This document shows, in pieces, positions 9,233 through 16,791 of a stretch of 40,112 bases of DNA. Both the position numbers and the translations under genes were made by a program. The notes beneath the pieces are model-generated. The model searched no databases, was not told the DNA's origin, and saw only the letters and a list, made by a program, of their open reading frames with translations. Each line of letters opens with the position of its first letter. Positions within the stretch are counted from its first letter, which is position 1. The DNA lies in the NCBI GenBank assembly GCA_945862435.1, contig CAMAXX010000024.1, positions 1 through 40,112 on the forward strand, written 5' to 3'. This DNA comes from Pseudorhodobacter antarcticus (GTDB taxonomy: Bacteria; Pseudomonadota; Alphaproteobacteria; Rhodobacterales; Rhodobacteraceae).

Positions 9233-9981
9233 TGCCCAATTTCATCCGACAGTCGATCCGCTGGCTGGCCTCGCTGATCTTTATCCTTCAAATGTATCTG
9301 GCAATGGCCGTCACGGCCGTCATATATCTGCCGCGCGCCATCGCCTCGCCACAAGGCGCGGCGGATGCGGCCCATGCCTATTGCCGTTGGGTGTTCTTTT
9401 CTTTGCGCGTTTTGTGCGGACTGCGGGTGGAAACACGCGGCACGCCCCCCACGGGCCAAGTGCTGGTCGCAGGCAAGCATCACAGCTTTTTGGACATTAT
9501 GATGATCTACGCCGCCATTCCACGCGGTAAGTTCATTATGAAAGCCGAACTGCGCTTTGCCCCCTTTCTTGGCTGGTATGCACTGCGGATGGGCTGCGTG
9601 CCTGTGGTGCGCGGCAAGCGCGGCGCGGCCATTGCCGCCATGCTGGAAGCCGTGGCATCGGGCCGCGAAATGCCCGGACAAATGGTGATCTACCCCCAAG
9701 GCACCCGTGTGCATCCCGATGCTAAAGCGCCCTATAAAAGGGGCACGGCGGCGCTTTACGCCGAACTGGGCCAAGCTTGCGTGCCTGTGGCCACCAATGC
9801 GGGCGTGTTCTGGCCCAAGCATGGCATCATCCGCCATGCGGGCACGGCAGTGATCGAATTTTTGCCCGACATTCCAAGCGGCCTGCCATCGGACGAATTC
9901 ATGGCGCGGGTCGAGGCCGCCATAGAACCCGCATCCGATGCTTTGGTGCGCCAAGCGCGGGCTTTGATGAAAACGGCATAA
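9232..9981 (+). CDS. plsC: 1-acyl-sn-glycerol-3-phosphate acyltransferase
   Basis: A membrane-bound acyltransferase of 249 residues that adds the second acyl chain to lysophosphatidic acid in phospholipid synthesis. It has an N-terminal hydrophobic helix (residues 12-35), the catalytic HX4D motif in GKHHSFLD (H83, D88), the conserved block ELRFAPFLGWYALRMG, and the glycerol-phosphate binding motif YPQGTR (154-159). The ATG overlaps the ftsX stop as TAATG, with GGAG upstream, so ftsE-ftsX-plsC is a three-gene coupled unit. It could be a lysophospholipid acyltransferase of another specificity, as Rhodobacterales carry several PlsC paralogues. Confidence 0.88.
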   Translation: MPNFIRQSIRWLASLIFILQMYLAMAVTAVIYLPRAIASPQGAADAAHAYCRWVFFSLRVLCGLRVETRGTPPTGQVLVAGKHHSFLDIMMIYAAIPRGKFIMKAELRFAPFLGWYALRMGCVPVVRGKRGAAIAAMLEAVASGREMPGQMVIYPQGTRVHPDAKAPYKRGTAALYAELGQACVPVATNAGVFWPKHGIIRHAGTAVIEFLPDIPSGLPSDEFMARVEAAIEPASDALVRQARALMKTA

Positions 9982-9996
9982 CCAAACGGAGGCAAG

Positions 9997-10602
9997 ATGG
10001 ACTGGATCAGCGATTTAGACAACCTTCACAGCCATTATGGCGTGCCAAAACCACCTGCCCTGCGCAAAGTCGCGGCGCAAATGACCCCCAGCTACCGCGC
10101 CTTCATCATGGCATCGCGGTTTTGCATTCTGTCAACTGTGGGCGATGAGGGCGTTGATGGCAGCCCGCGCGGCGATGCGGGGCCCGTTGTTGCAGAACTA
10201 GACGATCATACCCTTGCCCTGCCCGATTGGCGCGGCAATGATCGTATCGACTCCCTACGCAATATCGTGCGCGATGGTCGCGTGGCGCTGTATTTCATGA
10301 TCCCAGGTTCCACCACTTCGGTACGGGTCAATGGCCGCGCAAGGCTGACGGCGGATGTGGGTTTGCGCCAGCAATTCGAACGCGATGGCCAAAACCCCCG
10401 CACCGTGATCGTAATTGCGATTGACGAGATTTACTCTCAATGCGCCCGCGCCTTGCAACGATCAGACCTTTGGACAGCGGGGGATTGTTCAAACGGCCTG
10501 CCTTCGGTGGGCCAGATGATGCAAGATGCCAGCGAAGGCGCGATCAACGGCCCCGACTATGACCGCGACCGCGCCACCCGCGCGCATTTAAATTGGTGGT
10601 GA
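9997..10602 (+). CDS. PPOX-type FMN flavoprotein (MSMEG_1061 family)
   Basis: A 201-residue protein of the pyridoxamine 5'-phosphate oxidase-like split beta-barrel fold. Visible are FCILSTVGDEGVDGSPRGD, LALPDWRGNDRIDSLRNI and VRDGRVALYFMIPG, the FMN-phosphate binding and dimer strands of this family, and a C-terminal CARALQRSDLW. Members of this subfamily bind FMN; the physiological substrate is not known. GGAGG lies 7 bases before the ATG. It starts 15 bases after plsC on the same strand and may be cotranscribed with the ftsEX unit, although no functional link is evident. Confidence 0.85.
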   Translation: MDWISDLDNLHSHYGVPKPPALRKVAAQMTPSYRAFIMASRFCILSTVGDEGVDGSPRGDAGPVVAELDDHTLALPDWRGNDRIDSLRNIVRDGRVALYFMIPGSTTSVRVNGRARLTADVGLRQQFERDGQNPRTVIVIAIDEIYSQCARALQRSDLWTAGDCSNGLPSVGQMMQDASEGAINGPDYDRDRATRAHLNWW

Positions 10603-10632
10603 TAGGATTGGATCAAGACCAATTAAGTAAAA

Positions 10633-10992
10633 CTAGGGGTTGCAACCCTTGCTTAACATCGAAGACCGAATAGCTTCAGAGTCGCCTTTTGCTTGTGCCA
10701 ATTGATTTGCTTCGGAATCGTTGCCATTCATCGCTAGTGCCGCGGGCCAGAACAGGATCCACGCAACTGCCTCAGCACCTTTATCACGTCTATATGCCTT
10801 GTCGACATTACCCTCTAGTTGCGCAACATTTGCACGTGCGCGTTCAGCTTCACTGCGAAGCGCAGAACACGAAAGATTGCTATATTTGGTTGTGGAAACA
10901 AATGCGGGAGTAACTTCCGCTGCTTTTTGGGCATCACTACATCCAAGCAAAACAAAACTTGAAGACACCAATGTGATCAGCAACGTTCTCAT
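10633..10992 (-). CDS. Small predicted lipoprotein, AT-richer than its neighbours
   Basis: A 119-residue protein with a lipoprotein signal: MRTLLITLVSSSFVLLGC, so Cys18 would be the lipidated residue. The mature part has a helix rich in Glu/Arg/Ala (ALRSEAERARANVAQLEG), a short hydrophobic segment AVAWILFWPAALAM, and a C-terminal Cys. I recognise no enzyme domain. AAGGAG 7 bases before 10992 fixes the start; upstream in-frame codons reach 11055. Codons such as aat, ttg, tca and agt are more frequent than nearby and the flanking DNA is strongly AT-rich, which suggests later acquisition. It is convergent with the PPOX gene. Confidence 0.8.
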   Translation of the reverse strand: MRTLLITLVSSSFVLLGCSDAQKAAEVTPAFVSTTKYSNLSCSALRSEAERARANVAQLEGNVDKAYRRDKGAEAVAWILFWPAALAMNGNDSEANQLAQAKGDSEAIRSSMLSKGCNP

Positions 10993-11152
10993 ACTAAATC
11001 TCCTTGCCATAATCTTTGGATTTGAATCATATATGCTATTCAAGGTGATTATCATCGACTAGAAAATGCACACTTGAAAAGTGAAATAAAGAATACAAAT
11101 TTTACAGTCTCAAAAGGATAATATAGCTCTTAAGCATACTTTACTTTACCGA
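10993..11152. other. AT-rich intergenic stretch
   Basis: The 160 bases between the lipoprotein start and the gdx stop are clearly AT-rich (for example 11080-11150), in contrast to the GC-rich window. They should contain the lipoprotein promoter on the minus strand. I see no terminator with a T-run for the accA-gdx unit and no RNA gene. Confidence 0.5.
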
Positions 11153-11476
11153 CTAAGAAAACTTAAGCGCAATAATTCCCGCCAGCAGCAGCAAAATCCC
11201 CGCAACCCGCAGCGCATTTATCGGCTCGCCCATTAGAACCACTCCGAAAATCACGGTCCCCATCACGCCAATACCCACCCAAACCGCATAGGCAGTGCCC
11301 AAGTGCAAAGATTTCATCGCCGAAGACAGCAACCAAAAGCTGCCGATCATCGCCACGATGGTCAGCACGCTGGGCCACAGTTTAGTAAAGCCTTCAGAAT
11401 ACTTCAGCCCCAGCGCCCAGACAGTTTCCAAAATACCTGCCAGAACGATTAAGACCCAAGCGTTGACGCCCGCCAT
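11153..11476 (-). CDS. gdx: SMR-family guanidinium exporter (Gdx/SugE type)
   Basis: A 107-residue small multidrug resistance-family protein with four transmembrane helices that works as a dimer in the inner membrane. GILETVWALGLKYSEGFTKL carries the essential membrane Glu (residue 17) and the GLKYxxGF signature that separates the SugE/Gdx branch, which exports guanidinium in exchange for protons, from EmrE-type drug exporters. AMKSLHLGTAYAVWVGIG is the conserved second and third helix region. The ATG overlaps the accA stop (TAATG), so it is translationally coupled to accA. There is no guanidine riboswitch-like leader because no untranslated gap exists. Guanidinium specificity is inferred from the signature. 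Confidence 0.9.
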   Translation of the reverse strand: MAGVNAWVLIVLAGILETVWALGLKYSEGFTKLWPSVLTIVAMIGSFWLLSSAMKSLHLGTAYAVWVGIGVMGTVIFGVVLMGEPINALRVAGILLLLAGIIALKFS

Positions 11477-12435
11477 TACGCAGCTAGACCCTTGCTGCCC
11501 ATGCCTAAAAACTTCTGGCGGCGGTCTTTAATCAGCCAATCCGCCGATTTGCCCGACAAATCCCCCAGCATCGCCTCAATCGCGCGGCCCACGGCCTCGA
11601 TCGTGGCTTTGCGATCGCGCTGCGCGCCGCCCAAAGGTTCGGTGATAATGCGGTCAATCACGCCCAGTTTCTGCAAATCTTGCGCGGTCAGGCGCAGCGC
11701 CTCGGCCGCCTCGCGCATTTTTTCGGCATTTTTCCACAAAATCGATGCGCAGCCTTCGGGCGAGATGACGGAATAAACCGAATGTTCCAGCATGGCGATG
11801 CGGTTGGCCGTGGCCAAGGCCACCGCGCCGCCAGACCCACCCTCGCCAATGATGACCGACACCACAGGCACGCCAATTTCCAGACATTTGGCGGTGCTGC
11901 GCGCGATGGCCTCGGCCTGCCCCCGCTCCTCGGCCCCTTTACCCGGATATGCGCCGGGGGTATCGACCAGCGTTATCACAGGCAGGCGAAAGCGATGCGC
12001 CAAATCCATCAACCGCACGGCCTTGCGATACCCTTCGGGCCGCGCCATGCCAAAATTACGTTCAATCCGCGATTTGGTGTCATTGCCCTTTTCTTGGCCA
12101 ATCACCACTACGGGCAAATCGTTAAACCGTGCCAACCCGCCCATTACCGCGTGGTCATCGGCAAATCCGCGATCCCCTGCCAGCAGCGTGAATTCTTGGA
12201 ACAGCGCCTCGATATAATCCTTGGCATGAGGCCGGTCGGGGTGGCGCGCGACTTGACACTTTTGCCATGCGGATAGGGATTTATACATATCCTTCAGCAT
12301 CTGGCCCGCTTTGCGATCCAACCCTTCGGATTCTTTGGAAATATCCATCGCGGGGTTGGCACGGGCCATCGCGCGCAGTTCTTCGGCCTTGCCTTCAATC
12401 TCTGCCAAGGGCTTTTCAAACTCGAGGTAGTTCAT
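11476..12435 (-). CDS. accA: Acetyl-CoA carboxylase carboxyltransferase subunit alpha
   Basis: One of the two carboxyltransferase subunits of acetyl-CoA carboxylase, which makes malonyl-CoA for fatty acid synthesis. Length is 319 residues, the family norm. [20 protein letters not shown] is the standard N-terminus; [27 protein letters not shown], split here only by position, and [22 protein letters not shown] and [13 protein letters not shown] are the crotonase-fold carboxyltransferase motifs (the last supplies the oxyanion-hole glycines). The ATG at 12435 has GCGGGAGC upstream; the frame is open 15 codons further without similarity. accD is not in the window. Transcription would run on into gdx. 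Confidence 0.96.
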   Translation of the reverse strand: MNYLEFEKPLAEIEGKAEELRAMARANPAMDISKESEGLDRKAGQMLKDMYKSLSAWQKCQVARHPDRPHAKDYIEALFQEFTLLAGDRGFADDHAVMGGLARFNDLPVVVIGQEKGNDTKSRIERNFGMARPEGYRKAVRLMDLAHRFRLPVITLVDTPGAYPGKGAEERGQAEAIARSTAKCLEIGVPVVSVIIGEGGSGGAVALATANRIAMLEHSVYSVISPEGCASILWKNAEKMREAAEALRLTAQDLQKLGVIDRIITEPLGGAQRDRKATIEAVGRAIEAMLGDLSGKSADWLIKDRRQKFLGMGSKGLAA

Positions 12436-12515
12436 CAGATGCTCCCGCTGTTTGGCCCTATATGCGCAAAGCGGGCGCAAAGTGCAACGGGCAGGGCAGG
12501 CGGATGGGGCGGACA

Positions 12516-12568
12516 GGGGGCACGCCCCCCGTCTGTGAGCAAGCTCACAGGCTCCCCCGTGGATATTT
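12516..12568 (-). repeat. GC-rich 3'-end element, copy A
   Basis: Read on the minus strand this begins AAATATCC, then GGGGGAG, a perfect 8-bp inverted repeat CTGTGAGC/GCTCACAG around two bases, and a second hairpin GGGGGGcgtGCCCCC. It starts 24 bases after the mcl1 stop codon. A second copy with the same order lies 26 bases after the stop of the gene at 19115-19345. It probably forms a stem-loop in the 3' end of the mRNA, but it lacks a T-run. Confidence 0.7.
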
Positions 12569-12592
12569 AGGAAAAAGAGAAGCGGGCGAGCG

Positions 12593-13552
12593 TTAAGAAG
12601 CGGCGAGCATCTCGGATTGTTTCACAATCACCTCGGCCTGTTTGATCGAAGCGATGTCCACCAAGCGACCCTTGTAAACCGTTGCCCCTTCGCCGCGCGC
12701 CTTTGCCTCTGCCATCGCAGCAAGGATTTCGCGCGCCTCGGCCACCGCTGCCTCGCTGGGCGTAAAGACGCTATTAGCCAGCGCGATTTGTTTGGGGTGG
12801 ATCGCCCATTTGCCAACCATACCCAGCGTGGCGCAGCGGCGGGCTTGGGCCAAAAAGCCCTCATCATCAGAAAAATCGCCAAAGGGGCCATCGACAGGCA
12901 GCACCCCATGCGTGCGGCAAGCGGCAACAATGGCGGCCTGCGCCCAGTGCCACGGATCGGGCCAGTGTTTTGCGCCACCTTGCAGCATATAATAATTTTC
13001 CTGCGTGCCGCCGATGCCCGTGGTTTGCATCCCCATCGATGCCGCAAAATCCGCAGCGCCCAGTGACATTGCCACCAATCGAGGGCTAGAGGCGGCAATT
13101 TCCTCCACATGAGCAATGCCAGCGGCAGATTCGATAATCACCTCAAATGTAATCGGTTTTGTCCGCCCCTTGGCGCGCTCAATCGCCGTGACCAGCGCAT
13201 CAACCGCATAAACATCCGCCGCGCAGCCGACCTTTGGGATCATGATCTGGTCAAGGCGATCTGACGATTGTTCCAGCAGATCAACCACATCGCGATACCA
13301 ATAAGGGGTGTCTAGGCCGTTGATCCGCACTGACAGGGTTTTCGTGCCCCAATTCACCGCGCCAATAGCTGCGATGATATTCGCGCGGGCGCTGTCTTTA
13401 TCGGATGGCGCGACCGAGTCCTCCAGATCCAGATTAATCACATCCGCTGCCGAAGCGGCCATCTTTTCAAACAGCGCTGGGCGCGATCCTGGGCCGAACA
13501 ACTGGCAGCGGTTTGGGCGGGCGATGGGGGTGGGCTGAGCGCGGAAGGACAT
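12593..13552 (-). CDS. mcl1: L-malyl-CoA/beta-methylmalyl-CoA lyase
   Basis: A cytoplasmic CitE-like lyase of 319 residues. In the ethylmalonyl-CoA pathway of Rhodobacter it cleaves beta-methylmalyl-CoA to glyoxylate and propionyl-CoA, and condenses or cleaves malyl-CoA. The N-terminus [20 protein letters not shown] and the block [20 protein letters not shown] closely match Rhodobacter Mcl1 from memory; EDS holds the metal-binding acidic residues. [26 protein letters not shown] and [13 protein letters not shown] are further family motifs. The start at 13552 agrees with the family; the ribosome binding site is weak. It faces dgcA divergently and is followed by a GC-rich 3' element. Other ethylmalonyl pathway genes are not here. 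Confidence 0.92.
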   Translation of the reverse strand: MSFRAQPTPIARPNRCQLFGPGSRPALFEKMAASAADVINLDLEDSVAPSDKDSARANIIAAIGAVNWGTKTLSVRINGLDTPYWYRDVVDLLEQSSDRLDQIMIPKVGCAADVYAVDALVTAIERAKGRTKPITFEVIIESAAGIAHVEEIAASSPRLVAMSLGAADFAASMGMQTTGIGGTQENYYMLQGGAKHWPDPWHWAQAAIVAACRTHGVLPVDGPFGDFSDDEGFLAQARRCATLGMVGKWAIHPKQIALANSVFTPSEAAVAEAREILAAMAEAKARGEGATVYKGRLVDIASIKQAEVIVKQSEMLAAS

Positions 13553-13697
13553 TTTTGATCGCAATCATATTACGTTTAAGATTGCGCTTGCGATATATAA
13601 TTACGCAGCGGGGCGCAAGCGGCTTTTGCAATCGCTGCAGGCCACCCTTCCCAGCAACCCCGCTTTTCATTTCCCCCTCGCCGCATCACAATGTGGC

Positions 13698-14660
13698 ATG
13701 ATTACCGTCACCCATCACCGCTTCGCCCTGCGCGAGGCTTTCACCATCTCGCGCGGCAGCAAGACCCACGCCGATGTGCTGACTGTGCGCATCGCGCGCG
13801 GCGGCCTCACGGGTTGGGGCGAATGTGTGCCTTACGCGCGCTATGGCGAAACGCTGGACAGCGTGGCCGCGCAAATCGCTAGCCTGCAGGGTGATATCAC
13901 GCGGCAGGCTTTGCAAACCGCCTTGCCCGCAGGGGCTGCGCGCAACGCCGTGGACTGCGCGCTGTGGGATTGGGAATGTAAGAAGGCAGGCAAGCGCGCG
14001 TGGGAACTGGCCAACCTTCCCGCCCCCAGCCCCGTGCAAACCGCATTTACCTTGTCGCTCGACACGCCCAAGATCATGCGCGCCAAGGCGGCTGCCAACG
14101 CCCATCGCCCTATTCTGAAAATCAAACTTGGAACGCCAGATGATATGCCGCGCCTAGAGGCCGTGCGACTGGGCGCACCGAAATCCACCTTGATTATCGA
14201 CGCGAATGAAGGCTGGACGCCCGAGATTTACACCCACCTTGCCCCGCACTTAATCCGCCTTGGCGTGGCGCTGGTCGAACAGCCTCTGCCTGCGGGGGCC
14301 GATGATATGCTTGCGGAAATTGCCCGCCCCCTGCCCGTTTGCGCCGACGAATCCGCCCATGATGCTGCCTCCCTGCCCGCGCTGGTGGGGCGCTATGATA
14401 TGGTCAACCTTAAGCTGGACAAAACGGGCGGGCTGACTGAAGGCTTGATCGCCCGCCAAGCCGCCCGCGATCTGGGGCTGGGCATCATGGTCGGCTGCAT
14501 GGTGGGATCAAGCCTTGCCATGGCTCCTGCCAGCCTGCTTGCGCAGGGCGCAGATTACGCAGACCTTGACGGCCCGCTTCTTCTGCGCGAAGACCGCAAC
14601 CAACCTCTGCACTATGACGTGCAAGGCCTACACCCGCCACCGCCAGACCTATGGGGATAA
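13698..14660 (+). CDS. dgcA: Dipeptide epimerase (L-Ala-D/L-Glu type, enolase superfamily)
   Basis: A 320-residue enolase-superfamily enzyme that interconverts L-Ala-D-Glu and L-Ala-L-Glu from peptidoglycan. The KxK base is in LKIKLG (K141, K143); metal ligands are D168 (IIDANEG), E194 (LVEQPLP) and D217 (CADES); the opposite catalytic Lys is in NLKLDKTGG. All are where dipeptide epimerases have them. I start at the ATG at 13698, which begins directly with the capping domain; a frame-open ATG at 13626 adds 24 residues without similarity. One base separates its stop from the dat start, so the pair is an operon. Substrate range within the family can vary. Confidence 0.9.
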   Translation: MITVTHHRFALREAFTISRGSKTHADVLTVRIARGGLTGWGECVPYARYGETLDSVAAQIASLQGDITRQALQTALPAGAARNAVDCALWDWECKKAGKRAWELANLPAPSPVQTAFTLSLDTPKIMRAKAAANAHRPILKIKLGTPDDMPRLEAVRLGAPKSTLIIDANEGWTPEIYTHLAPHLIRLGVALVEQPLPAGADDMLAEIARPLPVCADESAHDAASLPALVGRYDMVNLKLDKTGGLTEGLIARQAARDLGLGIMVGCMVGSSLAMAPASLLAQGADYADLDGPLLLREDRNQPLHYDVQGLHPPPPDLWG

Positions 14661-14661
14661 C

Positions 14662-15522
14662 ATGAGCCGCACCGTCTATGTAAATGGGGCCTACCTGCCC
14701 GAAGATCAGGCCACCGTTTCGATCTTTGATCGCGGCTTTCTCATGGCGGATGGGGTTTATGAGGTGACTTCCGTTCTGGATGGCAAGCTGATTGATTTTG
14801 CTGGCCATACCGCGCGACTGGCGCGCAGCCTGTCGGAATTAGACATGGCTTCCCCCTGCAGCGATGACGCATTGTTGGAAATTCACCGCGAACTTGTCCG
14901 CCTGAACGCAATTGATGAAGGGATGATTTACCTGCAAGTCACGCGCGGCAACCCGGGCGATCGCGATTTTGCCTATCCGCCTGCGGATACCAAGCCCACG
15001 CTTGTGCTGTTCACCCAAAACAAACCTGGCCTTGCCAACACCCCTGCTGCCAAAACGGGTTGGAAAGTGATTTGTGTACCCGATTTGCGCTGGGGCCGGC
15101 GTGACATTAAAACCGTGCAATTGCTGTATCCGTCCATGGCTAAAATGGCGGCAAAGGCGGCTGGCGTGGATGATGCTTGGTTCATCGAAGAGGGCCACAT
15201 CACCGAAGGCACCTCGAACAATGCCTATATCGTAAAAGGCAACACCATCATCACGCGCCCCCTGTCGAATGAGGTTTTGCACGGCATCACGCGCGCGGCG
15301 CTGTTGCGGCTGGCGGCCGGCGCCCAAATGAAGGTCGAAGAGCGCCCCTTTACGTTGGGCGAAGCAAAATCGGCTGATGAGGCGTTTATCTCGTCGGCCA
15401 CCGCCTTTGTCATGCCCGTTGTAGAAATTGACGGCGCGGCCCTGTCGGGTGGTAAAGTTGGCCCCATCGCCACACGAATGCGTGAAATTTATCTGGACGA
15501 AATGCGCAAAGCGGCGATTTAA
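14662..15522 (+). CDS. dat: D-amino-acid transaminase
   Basis: A PLP-dependent fold-type IV aminotransferase of 286 residues that moves amino groups between D-amino acids and keto acids, for example D-alanine and 2-oxoglutarate. FDRGFLMADGVYEVTSVLDG is the conserved N-terminus; K150 in RRDIKTVQLL is the PLP lysine in the same context as Bacillus DAAT; EEGHITEGTSNN holds the glutamate and phosphate-binding residues. It directly follows the dipeptide epimerase gene, suggesting joint use of cell-wall D-amino acids. A branched-chain aminotransferase is the main alternative, but the DIKT context favours DAAT. A perfect hairpin overlaps its stop codon. Confidence 0.92.
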   Translation: MSRTVYVNGAYLPEDQATVSIFDRGFLMADGVYEVTSVLDGKLIDFAGHTARLARSLSELDMASPCSDDALLEIHRELVRLNAIDEGMIYLQVTRGNPGDRDFAYPPADTKPTLVLFTQNKPGLANTPAAKTGWKVICVPDLRWGRRDIKTVQLLYPSMAKMAAKAAGVDDAWFIEEGHITEGTSNNAYIVKGNTIITRPLSNEVLHGITRAALLRLAAGAQMKVEERPFTLGEAKSADEAFISSATAFVMPVVEIDGAALSGGKVGPIATRMREIYLDEMRKAAI

Positions 15523-15535
15523 CCGCTTTGCGCAT
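15502..15535. terminator. Inverted repeat between convergent dat and RTX genes
   Basis: Arms ATGCGCAAAGCGG (15502-15514) and CCGCTTTGCGCAT (15523-15535) are perfectly complementary over 13 bp around an 8-base loop that holds the dat stop codon. There is no T-run on either side. It probably protects or terminates transcripts from both directions; it may be only a structural 3' end. Confidence 0.55.
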
Positions 15536-15548
15536 GACACCTGTCAGC

Positions 15549-16526
15549 TTAACCCACTGTAACCTTGATGAACCCCGTGGGAATATTCGCGGCAGTCAGC
15601 CCTTGCAGCACAGCCACCACATCGCCAGCAATCACCACTGAAACGCCAACGTCAGGCGTTGCCCCATTGACCAAAGATACGGCAGGGTTGGTACCTGCGG
15701 GGACTATAATATTTAGCGCGTCCAGTGACGTATCCAAATCTGTCACTGTTACGGCCTCATTCGCGCCATCGGACAAAATTTCAAAGTCATCCTTGCCGCG
15801 CCCACCCGTCAGCGTATCGGAATAATCGCCAATCAGCGTGTCATCGCCGCGCCCCCCGAACAACTCATCATCCGCATTATCTGTGGTATTGGCGCTGGTC
15901 AGACCATCACTTAGCCGCGCCAAAATATCGGGCGTTGCGCTGGTATCGAAATTCGCCACAACATTATCTTCCAAATCTTGCGCAATTTGGGCAGCCTCGG
16001 TTGTGCTGGCCAGCAAATTCGTTTCCAAAGCATCCGCATCATTGCGGATATCCAGACCAGAGATCAGGTCATTTCCTTTGAAACCCACAAGCGTGTCAGC
16101 GCCCGTTGACCCCGATATGGTATCATCGCCTTCGCCACCCAGTAGGAAATCATCCCCCGCGCCGCCGATCAGCCAATCTTCGCCGCGCCCGCCGTATATG
16201 CTGTCATCGCCACCGCCGCCCAACAGCGTGTCAAATCCTTGGGTCGCCGACATAATGTCATTGCCCGCTTCACCCAGCAGCACATCGTCCGCATCACCGC
16301 CTGACAGGGTGTCATTGTTGCCGCCGCCTGCGACAACATCGTCACCCTCGCCCCCAGAAATCTCTTCGGCATTTTCAGCGCCAGAAAACACAGTGGCCGT
16401 TGGATCATTGTCCGTGCCGCCATTGTCATCGGGGGTTGCGTCTTCATTCGAATCTGCAGGACCAGATATGAAAAACTCATACATACCAAATCCCAAAAGC
16501 AACGGCAGAATAAACAACAGTTCCAC
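15549..16526 (-). CDS. Small RTX-type calcium-binding protein with hydrophobic N-terminus
   Basis: A 325-residue protein. It opens with a hydrophobic helix (LLFILPLLLGFGMYEFFI, residues about 3-20), then an acidic Asp/Asn-rich linker, then about ten GGxGxDxLx-like nonapeptides between residues 57 and 160 and two more near 222-245 (LFGGRGDDTLIGD). These form calcium-binding beta-rolls in exported proteins. The C-terminus (LNIIVPAGTNPAVSLV...) resembles the tail domain of roseobacter RTX proteins. The start is GTG at 16526 with a perfect AGGAGG 5 bases upstream. It may be membrane-anchored rather than released; export route unknown. An AT-rich region precedes it. Confidence 0.85.
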   Translation of the reverse strand: MELLFILPLLLGFGMYEFFISGPADSNEDATPDDNGGTDNDPTATVFSGAENAEEISGGEGDDVVAGGGNNDTLSGGDADDVLLGEAGNDIMSATQGFDTLLGGGGDDSIYGGRGEDWLIGGAGDDFLLGGEGDDTISGSTGADTLVGFKGNDLISGLDIRNDADALETNLLASTTEAAQIAQDLEDNVVANFDTSATPDILARLSDGLTSANTTDNADDELFGGRGDDTLIGDYSDTLTGGRGKDDFEILSDGANEAVTVTDLDTSLDALNIIVPAGTNPAVSLVNGATPDVGVSVVIAGDVVAVLQGLTAANIPTGFIKVTVG

Positions 16527-16791
16527 AAGAACCTCCTAACAAAACCAGCCCCAACGTCGCAAATGCCGAAGTATTTTTCGAACGGCTATCGGATATATGC
16601 TTTCGTATAATTTGTATATATTCTATTGATTCGTCAAACCTAAGCGAACGCGAAGGCAAAAAATTTTGCCGTTTTTTTCACGTTTTCGCAACAATCACAG
16701 GCTTAGCCGAAGATTGTATCCATTATGGAAACACTGTTGCTGTCAATAAGCGATTTCACATCGCCCCGACAGGATCTCCGCGGCGCGGCGC
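16527..16791. other. AT-rich gap upstream of the small RTX gene
   Basis: This 265-base stretch lies before the RTX gene and after the formylglutamate hydrolase gene, both on the minus strand. Bases 16560-16690 are far more AT-rich than the window and probably hold the RTX promoter. An inverted repeat GGCAAAA/TTTTGCC at 16655-16670 is followed on the plus strand by GTTTTTTT (16671-16678), which looks like an intrinsic terminator, but no plus-strand gene ends nearby. Confidence 0.45.
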
